A DNA stretch of 64,000 nt. It comes from Tetmemena sp. SeJ-2015 (taxonomy: Eukaryota > Ciliophora > Spirotrichea > Sporadotrichida > Oxytrichidae). The stretch lies in the NCBI GenBank assembly GCA_027382625.1, contig JAJKFJ010021911.1:1-64000 (forward strand), read 5' to 3'. Below, piece after piece: positions 1-11,700 of the stretch. The notes under the pieces are model-generated. The model had not been told where the DNA came from, did no database searches, and was given only the letters and a program-made list of their open reading frames with translations. The position numbers and the translations under genes were made by a program. Numbering within the stretch: position 1 is the first letter of the stretch; each line of letters starts with the position of its first letter.

Positions 1-225
1 AGTCAACTAGAAAATAAACTCATATCATTAATACAATAAAATATGGTCAAGGTACTGCAGCTGTCTTCCCTTTAAATTCTGAGAACAGAGTGCGAAATTC
101 ACTTGCTCCTAGTTCACTAAGCTGAGAGTCAAATACTTAACTAAAAGCGCAAAATTTAATTAAAGAGAGAAGGACAGAGCTGTTGGAAACTCTTGCCTGG
201 GGAGTTTAGAGAACTCATCTGAGTG

Positions 226-1066
226 TCAGCTGCATTAGGCTGATTGCTTAAATTAATTGACCTGGTTTAAAGTAAACTCCTATAAATCATTTATGGTATG
301 TCTGAGCAGCGACTGGTTGTCGAGAGTTGAGTTGGCTGAGGACATCTGTGAGGAGGAAGCAGAGATTTTTCCGAACTTGCAGTCGACATACCTTGGCGTC
401 TGATAGGAGCTGCTTGCATAGGAGCTCTGCATGTCAGTTAGCAAATATGAAAACTACTACCCCAACTTATATGAAAGAGAGTGAGCATGAGAGAGTTGGC
501 TGATTTGGTGTTAGTGGTTTAGAAAAGTACCCCCTCCAATTCATACCTGCCGTTATTATTCACTTCAAGTCTCCTGCCCGTGTTGTTGTTCAGCATCCGC
601 GTGCTGATAATATCCCCTACCTCATTGATAAAAAGTCTATCTACTAAATGTTAAATGGAATAATTCGCAGTTCATTGAGTAGATTAGACTGTGTGGATAG
701 GTTGTTCTTATAATGTTGCTATTGCTGCTTTTACTGTGAACTGCTGTTGTTGCCACTCTGTTTAATGTTTCTTATAGAGTCAACGACTTGCAAGGGCGTG
801 AATGAGTTTGTGCTCGAGTAGAGGAAAGGATTTTGCCTGTTCTCCTTCGATGGCGAGAACTCAAACTCGTCCTCTTAAGAATAAGCCAACAATAATTATC
901 TCTCTATCTTATCTTCCTCAAGTTCCTTTTTGACTGAAGAGGAAGGCAGTGGGTGATTGAGGTTGCTTTTTTGCAAGACTTTAAGCTATGGACTCTTAGA
1001 GTCAGAGTAGTGATTTGGTTTGGTATTGTTATTGAGGGAGACTCGCTCCTTCACGGAGACTAGCAT
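226..1066 (-). CDS. Unrecognised Ser/Asn/Gln-rich protein, interrupted germline gene
   Basis: With TAA/TAG read as Gln, the minus strand from about 1066 gives a long open frame. It starts MLVSVKERVSLNNN, continues through an acidic patch (KKELEEDKIERQ) and DEFEFSPSKENRQNPF, and reaches about position 760. A second coding segment lies at about 650-540 (STRMLNNNTGRRLEVNNNG). A third, at about 430-226, is Ser-rich (MQSSYASSSYQTPR) and ends in TGA at 226-228. The segments differ in frame, and the intervening AT-rich stretches look like IESs or introns, so the exact joins are not resolved. The composition suggests a disordered, phosphorylatable protein. I recognise no domain and assign no function. 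The true start could lie in another segment upstream. Confidence 0.55.
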
Positions 1067-2107
1067 CTCTAATTCAGTAATTTAAAAATAAAACTATAAT
1101 TAACCCCCTCCCCAATATAGTAGAAAACTAATTTAAAATCGGTTATTTGTTAACATAATAAATAGGGAGTTCCACTTCGTGACAGTTGAAACCAAAAATT
1201 TACCCTTGATCTGCAGCCTCTCAGTAGCGAGGTATCATGCCCACATATCTTTTAAATTTTTTTAGCTCATTTGTATTGGGGTGGCTTATAACCCGAACTG
1301 GTTTTCTCCCTTTATTTAATTTTTTCAAAGGGTAGGGAAAAACTTTTGAAAAATTTAAAGCTGAATTTTGAAAAGGGGCCCTACTTTTTTCACCCACTTC
1401 AACTCCCACTCTTCGATTCCATTTTAATTCTCTTTTTTTATTAAATTCTCAGCTATAATAAAATAAAGACGAATTTTTTGAATTTTTTGGGAGATTAAAA
1501 CAAATTAATTTTTTTTAAATACAAAAGGGGAAAAAAATTATAAAGCTTTTTTTTTAATTTTAAAATTTGGCTTTTTAAAATTTTTCAAGTTCAAGTCATA
1601 TTTATGGAGTTTGATCTTCAATTTTCGCTGGAATTCTTGCTCTCATTTTGCAGAACAGTCGAGATAGTATACTGAAGAGCTCTGAAATCTTCTTGAACAT
1701 TCTACATTCTTCTCATCTACTTTTCTCTTACTGCGGTTGCCATTTGACTTAGAATTTGCTTTTTTTCTTTCGCCAATAATGAAGTCATTCTCAGTCTGCT
1801 CCACTATTGTCTTTCATTTTTATTTAATAAAATGATAATTAATCATAATAACTTAATTACTTTAATAGTTTTAGTATTGAAATTAATTAAGATTACTTAA
1901 AAATTAATTCTCTTTATTGAAAAACGTCTTAATGTAGTTAGGAGCTGATTCACTTATAAAGAAATCATGAGCTATTTATCTTAAATAAATTTAGTCTAAA
2001 CTTAATTACTTATTTCTTATTCTTAATTAATTTTAAGCCAAAATAAATAAACAAATTAAGATACTCTCTTTAATAATTAATTTAGAAATTAAGAATGGAA
2101 GTCGAGC
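1067..2107. other. AT-rich non-coding stretch with homopolymer-rich patch
   Basis: No convincing coding segment is visible. Positions about 1200-1620 are full of A, T, G and C homopolymer runs (for example 1373-1379 and 1501-1560), in the same style as the decayed transposon at 57.9-59.4 kb. Positions 1780-2095 are nearly pure AT. This may be a decayed repeat or a low-quality consensus. Confidence 0.5.
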
Positions 2108-2440
2108 ATGGAGCTTACTGACAGAGACCACAGTGTCGGGGAGTAAAAATAACAGGATTCACAGTCATTTGACAATTTCTCAGAGAGAAAAGCAGAGGAA
2201 GAGACGTGCAACAAGTTGCTTGACCTCACATGAGAGAGCCTCTATGCTATCTCAAGTTCATCGAGAAGAGATAGATAGAACATATGTACAATTGGGACAG
2301 CAAATACATTGAATATCAGCTCTATCTTCAAAATATGCTCTGAGAGGAGATAAAATACTTCGTACCTTGGCCTTTGAGGAAGACTCATTTATCTTGTATT
2401 TCTAGCTATTTTAAATATCAGCTTAAAATCCAACATTTTC
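2108..2440 (+). CDS. Orphan coding block, possible start of an unrecognised gene
   Basis: From ATG at 2108 the plus strand reads MELTDRDHSVGEQKQQ onward, 41 codons to a TGA at 2231. In the next frame about 37 codons follow (EPLCYLKFIEKRQIEHMYN) up to TGA at 2341. A third frame continues with ILRTLAFEEDSFILYF. Each piece has protein-like composition and uses TAG/TAA as Gln, as in the real genes here. The three frames do not join without a pointer or splice that I could not identify. It may be a set of macronuclear-destined segments whose partners lie outside the window, or a decayed gene. No family is recognised. Confidence 0.35.
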
Positions 2441-2863
2441 ACTTTAACTCTCTCTAACAATCATGAAAACAGCTATAACATGTATAAACCATCGCCGGCG
2501 ACTCCACGACTACTATCTTTAATCTCGCAGAATTAATTCCTTAATCTCCAAAAGATTCATCCTATAAAAAGAAAATTTGAATTCCTTATTCTTCTATTGA
2601 TGCAAGCAAAAATAGAGGTGGGGTTCAGAGAATCATAATTTACTAAGAGGAGGCGACTGTGATTTAGATCTATTAGATATATTTGGGGATCATTACTATT
2701 AATTAATATCACAGAGAGAAAAGAGAAAGAAAGAGAAGACAACAAAGAGGAGTTTTATTTAATATTTGGGCTAATTAATGTCCAATCCTGCGCTAAGGGC
2801 AAGTAATGGAGATGGATAGCTGTGGACGATATTCTTGGTATGGTCAGTCTGACTAAGTCACTC

Positions 2864-3323
2864 TCATACGGCTTCGAGGATGTCGGAGTCACCGGCGTCG
2901 GTGATGGCCATAACAGCGCATCTGTGGAGTCTACCGCAGGCGGTTCCTAAGCTCCACAAATTGCACACACACCCATCACTATTTCATTATAAGCATAAGG
3001 TTAAGAGATGCATGGGTATGGGTGTGTAGACTTACCGAGTTCGATGTTGTTGCCGTCGAAGTGGTGGACCTGTGACTTGGAGAGCATGGCGTAGTACTCG
3101 AGTTCAGTTCTTCTGATGGCGGGGCAGTTGTTGGAGATGAGGATCAACTTGGCGTGGCCTTGTCTCAGGGACTTGATGGTCGATTTGTATCCTTTACTCA
3201 CAGGTTATTCAACTTGCTCTCAAAGGATAAAATCTTACCGAGCTTGAACTTTCCAGACTTGATGACCAGGGTCAGCTTGGAGTTCATGTTGTCCTGATTC
3301 TTCTTTTGGGCGACGGAGCTCAT
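2864..3323 (-). CDS. RPL30: 60S ribosomal protein eL30 (RPL30)
   Basis: Component of the large ribosomal subunit (L7Ae/L30e RNA-binding fold). Three exons are joined by two GT-AG introns at 3192-3238 and 2947-3035. The first exon starts [19 protein letters not shown]. The second carries the family signatures [20 protein letters not shown] and [12 protein letters not shown]. The last reads [20 protein letters not shown] and ends SDILEAV followed by TGA. Length (about 108 aa) and order match eukaryotic L30 closely. Both interruptions have canonical splice ends and split glycine codons, so they look like introns, not IESs. The gene therefore appears to be a single uninterrupted germline segment, unlike most neighbours. 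Confidence 0.96.
2947..3035 (-). other. RPL30 intron 2
   Basis: On the minus strand it starts GTAAGT and ends TTAG. It splits the Gly codon after NNIELG. Removing it restores the conserved C-terminal region. Confidence 0.85.
3192..3238 (-). other. RPL30 intron 1
   Basis: 47-nt intron starting GTAAGA and ending AAAG on the minus strand. It splits a Gly codon between KFKL and [11 protein letters not shown]. Confidence 0.85.
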
Positions 3324-3374
3324 TTCCTACACATCAAGTTTACTACGTCTGCTTCACACTGCAAAAATAAATGA

Positions 3375-3512
3375 GAATCATTATGATTATCTTCATTATG
3401 GACTTTTATTATGGAATTTTATTATGGATTATTCATTATGGAATTTCATAATGGATTTTTTATTATGAATTTCTCATTGTGAATTTCTCATTATGAATTT
3501 TTCAATTTTTAT
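3375..3512 (+). repeat. Degenerate tandem repeat, ATTATGGATTTT-like unit
   Basis: About ten imperfect copies of a 12-15 bp unit (ATTATGGATTTT, ATTATGGAATTTC, ATTATGAATTTCTC and similar) run between RPL30 and the UEV gene. No coding potential is seen. Confidence 0.7.
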
Positions 3513-3686
3513 AGTTCACAGTGGGTGCTCCATTACTTACCTGTTTTCCGAATTAATATATAATAATAAAGAAGTTTCGATCACTCGCATTTTATGTCCA
3601 TGGCGCGAGTGTTGCGAGGGGGAATATTTATTTGACAGAGGAGAGGAAATTAGTTTATAATTTAAATAGTAGAGACGCTTATAAAC

Positions 3687-4383
3687 ATGGAGAGCAGCAG
3701 TAAGCAAAATTTAGTCCGTGAAAAATTTGGTCTTTTATAGTTCCCAGAACATTCATAATCATGAAACAAGAGAGAGAGAGATAGAGTGTGTGATTATTAT
3801 TTTTGTATTCAGACTATACGAGGAGCTCGAGAAGGGAGAGAAGGGTCAGTTAGGCGACCAGACTGTGTCCTATGGTCTCTCAAGTGGTAAGCCCTCCGCA
3901 TTCCATAATTTTCATTGTAATCTTAATGTCTGTCGTCTAGGTGGAGATACCACTTTCACCGAGTGGAATGGCACCATCCACACACACATTAAATATAAGT
4001 AAGAATAAGTAAGATAACATTAAATTATTCTCTCTCTCTCTATAAGTGTATTGATCGTCGGCCCCGCAAACACGAACTTCGACAATCGCATTTACTTCTT
4101 GAGCATCAGATGTGGCCCCAACTACCCAGCTCAGCCTCCTGAAGTCCACTTCCTGTCCAAGGCCAACCTGCCCTGCGTCAACCAGTAAACCGGCAAAGTT
4201 GAGACCAACAAGTTCCATATCTTCGCTCAGTGGAGACAGGAATACAACATGGAAAAGATTCTAGTTGAGCTCAAGAAAGAGATAGTCATATAGATTTTGT
4301 ATTCTATATTATGGTATCATACATTTTAAGAGATGATTAACCACAAGAAGCTTCCTCAACCCGCTGACGGTGATGTCTATTGA
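3687..4383 (+). CDS. UBE2V: Ubiquitin-conjugating enzyme E2 variant (UEV1/MMS2 type)
   Basis: Catalytically inactive E2 partner of Ubc13 in Lys63-linked ubiquitin chain formation (DNA damage tolerance and signalling). Starts MESSSKQNLVREKF, followed by RLYEELEKGEKGQLGDQTVS, which matches the UEV N-terminus. It continues FTEWNGTI, VGPANTNFDNRIYFLSIRCG, YPAQPPEVHFLSK and KLPQPADGDVY with TGA. There is no catalytic Cys at the E2 active-site position, as expected for UEVs. One GT-AG intron (3887-3940) and three IESs with pointers TTTG, ATC and AGAGAT must be removed. After that the frame is continuous and about 145 codons long, the usual family length. Confidence 0.93.
3726..3801 (+). other. IES in UEV gene, pointer TTTG
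   Basis: Direct repeat TTTG at 3726-3729 and 3802-3805. Excision leaving one copy gives EKFVFRLYEELEKG in frame. The insert is AT-rich and has no GT-AG ends giving the correct frame. Confidence 0.8.
3887..3940 (+). other. UEV gene intron
   Basis: Begins GTAAGC and ends CTAG. Removal joins LSSG to GDTTFTEWNG in frame. Confidence 0.85.
3976..4053 (+). other. IES in UEV gene, pointer ATC
   Basis: ATC occurs at 3976-3978 and 4054-4056. Joining at ATC gives NGTIVGPANTN, matching the UEV consensus (TGMIIGPPRTN). The insert contains a CT-dinucleotide run. Confidence 0.85.
4278..4328 (+). other. IES in UEV gene, pointer AGAGAT
   Basis: AGAGAT occurs at 4278-4283 and 4329-4334. The join gives ELKKEMINHKKLPQPADG in frame. 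Confidence 0.85.
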
Positions 4384-5042
4384 GCGTCTGAGCTGCCCTC
4401 TTCTAAAAATTGAATCCATGATATACTATGTATGTGCATTTGTATTTAATCTTCCCTTGTGGAAGTTAGGCTGGACTGAGAATAGATGAGTGAAAGTAAC
4501 TGGAGGACAGCAGTCTCTGCGACAGCAACAGCTGAGGAGAGAAACTGATGCTGAAGCAAAGACTCTGCCCTCTAGAGAGAGTGCACCCTCCTACGCGTAA
4601 AGGATATATGTAATTACAACCTAACAATTCTAACTCAAACTAATTTTGCATCCATAAAAAAGAGAAGCCATATTTTCTTTATGGCTATTTTTGTTTTTGC
4701 AGAGTTTAAATTTCGGATAATCTAATCAGATTTCACAAATCTTTGGGTCAGATTAAGAGGAAATATCGAGATTGCAATTTCTCTTCTTTTTCTTCGATGA
4801 CTTGCATTTTGAAACAGTGAGGATCATTTTTCTAGAATGGATTAATTGAAAATTATGTAGAAATCAAAAACGAAAAAGTGGTCTTAGCTTGATTCACTAT
4901 TGCGAGAATGAGCCATTCTCCGCTCTTGGAAAATACTAATCACACTTCATAATCATCATTATGAGTTTTGATTATACCGATTGAGGATATCTTTGTTAAG
5001 GATAAACTCCCTGTGGTCCAGATCTTCCAACTCATTCCATCA
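4384..5042. other. Intergenic region between convergent genes
   Basis: 3' flanks of the UEV gene and of the minus-strand coiled-coil gene. No supported gene is seen. Confidence 0.6.
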
Positions 5043-7731
5043 TCAATAAAAGACATTAATGCATGCATCTTGGCTATTCCCTTTCTATCTCTGGATGATC
5101 TGACCGGTAAGATCTCCCTTGACTATTTATTTCATCTGAGACTTTTGGAAGACTGACCTGGTCTGCTCTAGCTTGGCCATCTTCCTGTCCTGCTTGATCA
5201 GCTCCTCCTCCTCCTGCTTCTGGTTCCTGTACTCCTCACTCGCTAGTAAGTTCTTGGCCCTGATTTGAGTGGTCTGGTGGCTGCGCATCTCCTCCACTGA
5301 CCGCTGGTGCTTCAGGTTCCTCAACATCTCCGCCCGCATACTTTGCTCCTTGGACAGCTGCACATTCTTCTCAGCCAGCTATTCGAGTGCTGAGCTCCTC
5401 TCTTGACTGGCCAGGGTGTGGATCTTCAACGGACTAGTTGTCAAATCATTTAAACTTATGCTCTTATAAAAGTTCTAGTCGTGGTGAAGTTGGTGATGAG
5501 GTTCTGCTATTGAATGGTCTTCTGCAGATGCTCCTGGTACATGCGCTTGGTCTTGTCGAAGGGCTTGAGGTGGTTCTGCAGTGTCTCCTAGTCCATCGAC
5601 ATCTCTTACTTCTGACTCTGGGCTATATTGATAAGTGATGAAGATGATCATAAGTTGATTATATTGGAGATGGTGTTGTCGAAGTGAGAGAGGTTGAACT
5701 GCTGCACGCCCTGGTAGAGCTCCTTTCTCATCTGCCGCTTCTGACTCACCTCCGACTGGTAGACCTTGAAGTTTTACCTGGCATGCTAGTTCTCGTGGCT
5801 TTTCTAGAGGAGGGTGTTCTTTTGTTATGAAGTCAGCTGCTGCTGGGCTGTCTGCAGCTGATGCTCGAATAAGTTCCTCGCCTCTGACTTCTTCATGAAC
5901 TTAGTGATCTTCATGTCAGAATAACATAAAGCGAATTGTTGGCAAACTATTGAGTCTTGTTTGTATTCCTGAGTGCTCTTCTTAAGCTTTTGACCCTCCT
6001 GACTCTTTTCCTCCAGTTTCAAACAAAGAATAAAGTTTGAGAGATAGAAAGATATTCAGTTGCTAATGGTGTTGGCGAAGTTTATGACGCTGCTATTCAT
6101 CCAGGGAGCGGCGTAAGTTGTCTTTGCTAATCTTCTTTTTCAAAAGCGCTTGCTGCTACTCCAATCGATGCTGCTCCACTTAGTGAAGAGTCACCAAATC
6201 CCATATGCTCTTGATTTGACCCTGGTTTTAAGAGAAACTGCCCATCATTTGATAATCAGAGGAGCCAACATAGATATGTACAGTGGTTTAACTAATTAAG
6301 CATTTTAAAAGGAGCTTCTGAGGTCTCTATCAGAGCCATTCAGGTGGAATGAGTTTTCGTGGAGGTTATCAGTATGCTATGACTGATTGTGCCTGCTTTG
6401 AATTCCAAATATACTTCCTCCTCCAAGAGCTCATTTAAAAGTAGCATCTCCAAATTTTAGAGCTCTCTTCTGGTACCCAGCTTGGTGTATAATTTAACTG
6501 TTCAAAAGTTTCCTACCTGTGCTGGTGTTTGTATCAGGCACATTCCCCTGACTCTAATCCTGGCTCTTTCCACTCTGGCCCCAAGCTCTCTTCCCACCAC
6601 TCTAGCCATAACCCTTGTTGTAATTCTAATACTGCGTGTTATAGTAGTCAAACTGTAACTTCGATCTGCCTGAACTAGCTAATAAGTTATCCTGTCCCTG
6701 TATTCTTGAAGTTCCTCCCTCTGTGTTCCCTTATGGCTGGAAAGTACTCTAATTTTAGCCTCTCTTATGTGCCTGAACCAGGTTATTAGAGGAAAGCATG
6801 TCTGAGATAGTAATTGGGTCGAGGATATCAGCTGGAAGTGTGGAGTGATCAAGCCCATAGTGTGCGTTTGGCTTGAGGCTGTTAAAGACTCCATTCTTTT
6901 AGAGTACTTGTTGCAGTGATTTCTTTTTCTTCTCATCTAAAATAAGGTTGAAAGCTTATGCTAATTTTGTAAGCTCTAACTGATTGATGTCTGTGATTAC
7001 AGTTGACAAGTCGTTTCTTGTTGATGCTAATCTATTCAGCTGCTGCTTCACACCAACCAATAAAAAAAGTTTAAGTAAGAGATCAATTAATGATAACCAG
7101 ACTTTAGGGAGTAACAGACTTGAGAGACTAGTTTTCCTGGTTCCTCCTCGACTGACTCAGATCCCCTGCTCCTGAATTCCCATCACCGCCCTTACCACTC
7201 CTCATAAGTGTTTACTTTATACTTGGAAGAGCTGAGTTATTCAAAGTGGCTCTATTCCCATAGGTTAGATTAGAATTCTTCTGATTCTAAGAAAGTTGAG
7301 GAGTTGCACTTTAGATAAACTATGAGTGCTGAGTCATTCTACCATCCGTGGATTTATTATGCGCCTCGTTATTTAAGGCTTATGATTCGGCTGCGTAAAG
7401 TTGATTCACCTTGTTGCTTTTGAGAAGTGCCTTGGTATTGGGATTTAATTATCAGTAAAATATATAGGGCATAGGAATTAGAGTAATTATGAGGTGGCTC
7501 TCTGCGATTACAATTTCTCTTTGATGGTCTGATAAGATAGCTGCTTCAACCCCCTCTCTATCTAGTCGAAGTCATTTATCAAAACTAAAACCTTCAATCC
7601 ATATTTTCAATAATCATTATAGTTTATGATTGGCAGTTAAAGCAGATTGGCTTGCAAGTAGTTTGCTCTCAATAAAAGCTTTGATCTGCTGCTCTTCTAG
7701 TTCCTTGAATCTGTCGCAGAACTAAACTTTT
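5043..7731 (-). CDS. Large Gln-rich coiled-coil protein, unrecognised
   Basis: Read on the minus strand with TAA/TAG as Gln. Several segments join in frame through pointers TGGTT (7055/7095), TTAAAA (6226/6303), CAATATA (5624/5660) and ACTAG (5434/5475). The N-terminal part is helical (FKELEEQQIKAFIESKLL, later VKQQLNRLASTRNDLSTVI). A Gly/Tyr/Gln-rich stretch follows (YYNTQYQNYNKGYGQSGG). The C-terminal half is a long basic coiled coil (HRLEQQQALLKKKISKDNLR; KNLLASEEYRNQKQEEEELI) ending at TGA 5043-5045. The upstream joins at 7.4-7.7 kb and the start codon are unresolved. The coiled coil resembles ciliary or centrosomal structural proteins in style only; no named family is recognised. Confidence 0.7.
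5434..5474 (-). other. IES, pointer ACTAG
   Basis: CTAGT (ACTAG on the coding strand) occurs at 5434-5438 and 5475-5479. The join gives NFTTTSPLKIHTLASQERS. Confidence 0.8.
5624..5659 (-). other. IES, pointer CAATATA
   Basis: TATATTG occurs at 5624-5630 and 5660-5666 (CAATATA on the coding strand). The join gives DNTISNIAQSQKQEMSMD in frame and removes an in-frame TGA. Confidence 0.85.
6226..6302 (-). other. IES, pointer TTAAAA
   Basis: TTTTAA occurs at 6226-6231 and 6303-6308. The join gives LRSSFQNQGQIKSIWDLV in frame. Confidence 0.75.
7055..7094 (-). other. IES, pointer TGGTT
   Basis: AACCA occurs at 7055-7059 and 7095-7099. The join gives VTPQSLVGVKQQLNRL in frame. Confidence 0.75.
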
Positions 7732-8758
7732 TAATATTAAGAACTACTGCCCCACCCCCGCCCTCTTTTTAATCTTGGGTTTGTAATCTTTTAAATACCT
7801 TATCTTACTCCTAAGTTTACTTGGTAATTTGAGAAAGCAGCTGTTGTCGTTTCGAATCCATAAGAATCTTAAATTTGTAACTTTATATTAATCTATCAAA
7901 CTACACTCCTCTGCTAAGAGCTTTCTCCCTTACTACCTTATTATTTATTAATTTTGTTATAAAATTTAATCTAAGATCTCAACCACAATGATTAGGTTAA
8001 GATTCATGATAAGTGAGGTGCAAGAGGATAGGGCGATGGCAAAAGAAAAAAATTGAAGATGATAGGACTTAGGCTAAATAAGTTAGTTGCTGCCTTTATC
8101 TTCATCTCAATTAGCTCTTATCGAGCGCTTATATTCTATTTTGCTCTTCAAGTAACTAAACTTAACTCAAAAGAGAGAATTCAAAAGCAAAATATCATTC
8201 TATTGAATTCATTTTCTCTTCTTCTAAGTTTAATTAATCAGGGTCGGGAGAGGGAGAACTAGGCAAGTTAATTGCGGTCACTAGACTATGCCAAGGGCAG
8301 AATTAACTAACTATTTAAGCCCTGGCGCTTATAGAAAAAGAGTGCGACAGGAGAGCAGCAGTGACAACACTTAATCTTAATTCTATTATAATTAAAAGTG
8401 GAGATGGCTTTAATATTCCACACATAAAAAAGTGCACATTCTATTGTGTAACTGCATTTTGAGTTTAGTGATAGGTGATAAGAAAGGGGCAGGAATTAAA
8501 ATTTGGTAGCAAGCAGAGGAGAAATTTCAAAAGTTAGCGTTTTAATTAAATAGGAGTCTCCTAGATATAATAGCAGCATGCACTTCCAAGATATTAATAT
8601 TAATATGAATAATTATCAATCGAACTCATTAATCAAAAAGCTATTCTCATTATAAGAGAGCGTTTAAAGATTAATTCCAACCCTGCGGCATATCAATAAA
8701 AGTAAGGAAAATATCATCAAGTCTGGGAGGTTGTTCGTCGTCATTCTATATCCCCATC
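7732..8758. other. AT-rich intergenic region between divergent genes
   Basis: Divergent 5' flanks of the coiled-coil gene and the AT-hook gene. A short C-rich tract lies at about 7750-7770. No supported coding segment is seen. Confidence 0.6.
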
Positions 8759-11700
8759 ATGGCCATATTGACCGTGGTCCCACCCCCCAATTTTAGTCCC
8801 CTAACCTACAATTTAGGAAGGGAGAAGAATGAAGCCAAGCTATTCTCGCAGCTCCTCAAGGCGTTAAAGAAGATAGGCAATTTTGACAACGATCAATAAA
8901 ACTTTGCTGCTATAAGTTTAAATAGAGGTAGTGGATTTTAAGAATGAGCGACAGAGACTTGAGCGGCTGAACGAGAGTAGGTGCAGCTAGAATAATCAAG
9001 CTATGGACGAACCACATCTGCCTGGCTCCCAAAGTCAATCACAAACTTTTCTTAGACACAAAATGTCATCAGTCATTCATACTTTTGCGATTTGAATGTC
9101 CAATGAAGCAGAAAGCGTGCTTATATTTGTATAGAAGCAGCCGTTTTTGAAGTAATTCGAGAAGCGGTAGGAGAGTCAGCTAGACCTACTTGAAAATGCG
9201 AAGACTCCAAGTAGATCAGAGAGGGAGCCCTCAATCACGGGCAGAACTAGCGTCGGCCCAAACTTCGGGTCGCTACTTGCACTCTCGCAAAGATGCATGC
9301 AAGATCATAATCAAACTTCTATGTAGGTAAACCAGAAAATACAACCCTTCTCTCTCAATAAGAAAGCAATAATGTTTGTAATGCTTTTCCGAAGTTTACT
9401 AAACACATAATTAGAGAACAACTCTGAACCTCTCTGCATGCAAGGTGGTTCCATGTTTGAATTTAACTTTATCCCCTTTTTAGTTTACTAATTATCTTGC
9501 TTCATAATAAGATTTCACATATTGCCGCATATTTTTGCTGTAGGCAGTTGAGGAGAGCCATAACACTGTTCAGTAGCCTGCGTGATCACAAAGAGGATGA
9601 GGCTGAAAAATGTGGGAAAAAAGGAAAGAGTTAAGATGGCTTCAGCGACAGCGACGAATCTTTTTACAATGAAGAACCGCCCGCCACTCAACGATTAACA
9701 CTAACAGCAGATGCACTCTCGATGCTCATCCTAAATAAATAGTCGATTCTACTATTATTGGAAGGAGATGCTGAATAGTGTGAAGCTACTGAACACGCAG
9801 GCATGTGAGAACTCCTCTCTGCACGCCTTGGTGGTCGAGAAACGCTTGATTGAGAAGTTGAAACTTGACAACGAGGCTGGCGATGATAAAGAGCGAAGGG
9901 CCGCGACACCAAACCTCTAACAACAAGTGGAGACCGATATTTAACACCCACACGCCTCTCTAAACCTGCATAACTAGAGCTTCACAAAAAAATTTTGACA
10001 TGCTCATTCTCTTTCTTTCTCTAGCTAAGACAGAATCAAACATTCTAAATTGAAGCTTATATTGCTTTTAACTTGGTCTTTATAATTTCTGTGAATACTT
10101 AAAGTGGCCGAGGACGAGGGGAGAACGGCAGGTGGTGCAATAAAGATAGAGCCATCTCTGCGTCTCTCGATCAATACTAATGCACTCAAGCAGCATCATC
10201 CATTTATAAACTTCCATTTATATCCCTACATTTTGACTTTACTTTTTTGGCATCACATTATAAAGGAGGGTGATGAGTGTAAAGAACTGGCGACAAGTGA
10301 TAAAATATCCTGTTCAAATAATCAAACAACGACGACTTAAAAGCCGACCCATAATCCTATTAAATATAATAAAATTAATCAATTCAAAAATAATTTAAAA
10401 AAGGCCTCGAAGGAACATAGTGATTCATAATTCGCAGATCCAGCAACTAATCGCGCAGATAGTTAAGAAGATCAAAAATTAACTATCAACAAAAATAACA
10501 ACACTATCCAGATTCCGAAGAACGCCGCCACCAAAAACTAGACGCATAAGAAGAATGCATCCCTACAACTCTCAATAGATATTTTTTTATCATAGATGAT
10601 TATTATTAGTGAACTCTCTACACCAAGCAAGGCGAATGAGGAATAATCTATGAGAGAGTCACTTCACGACTCTCCAGTTTAAATGAAACGCCAAATTTCT
10701 TCTTCAAATGAACCCAGTTCATAACTGAACCTCCAGAGTTTAAGCATTCAGGAAGGCGTGAGTGAGGAAATTAAATTCGCGCTTCCTTCAATGAAAAGGA
10801 AGAGGGGGCGACCCAGGAAGAGCTAATAAAACCTGATAAGAGACACCCTCCTCACTCAAATATACCAACACGATAGGATCTAGCTGCAAGTGACTGCTCA
10901 CTAGCAATCTGCACCCATTAAGTCTGAGGTTGGGTCACTCAAGAGATAGAAAACTGAGGGCATGCTATAGAAAAAAGCTTAAAAGATGGACAAGAAAAGC
11001 CAGGAATCTTCAATTCAAGGCCAAGCGTATTCTGGCGTGATCAGGCTGCGTTAAAGTTCAAGGAGAAGCTCGCACGAATAATCATCTGTGATGCAAACAC
11101 CTAAAAAGATGAGTCTTTTTAAAAGCGGTGGACCTGAGCTCCTCTCCGATCTTTCTTCAGATGAATCTGTAAGTATGGATGTTTAAGTTCCTTTGAGTGT
11201 TGAAGTAAAGTTTTTTTAAGATGATAGCAGTGACTATGAAGAAGCTAAGAACGAAGTTGCTAAATCGAAGAAAACTCCAAAAAATGGCAAGAAGAAGCCC
11301 ATCCTTAGCTAGATCCCCAAACAAGTTCATATTCAGCCTGCTTAAGCCCCATTACCTAGCTCTTAATTTAAAGTCAGCATCTATTCCTAATCCCCTCCTC
11401 ACTAATTATGTGCATAAATGTATTTTACTCAGTCGAAGATATCTCCAAAGAACAAGTCTCACTTTTATTTTCTCGTATATTTTTATTGCAAACAAGTTAA
11501 AGAGAGATGCGAACCTGCAGTCTAAAAATAGCTTAGATATTCAGAGCAGAGATGGGTTGAGTACTAACGTAAATTCCTAGCTAGCAAGTTTCCAACCTCT
11601 TATTTCTACCTTTAGCAATCCGGCTGTTCCTAAGGAGGCAAATTAATTCTAGAATGGAGCTGTTGCGAAGAAGCCTAAACAACAGAAAGCAGAGAATAGA

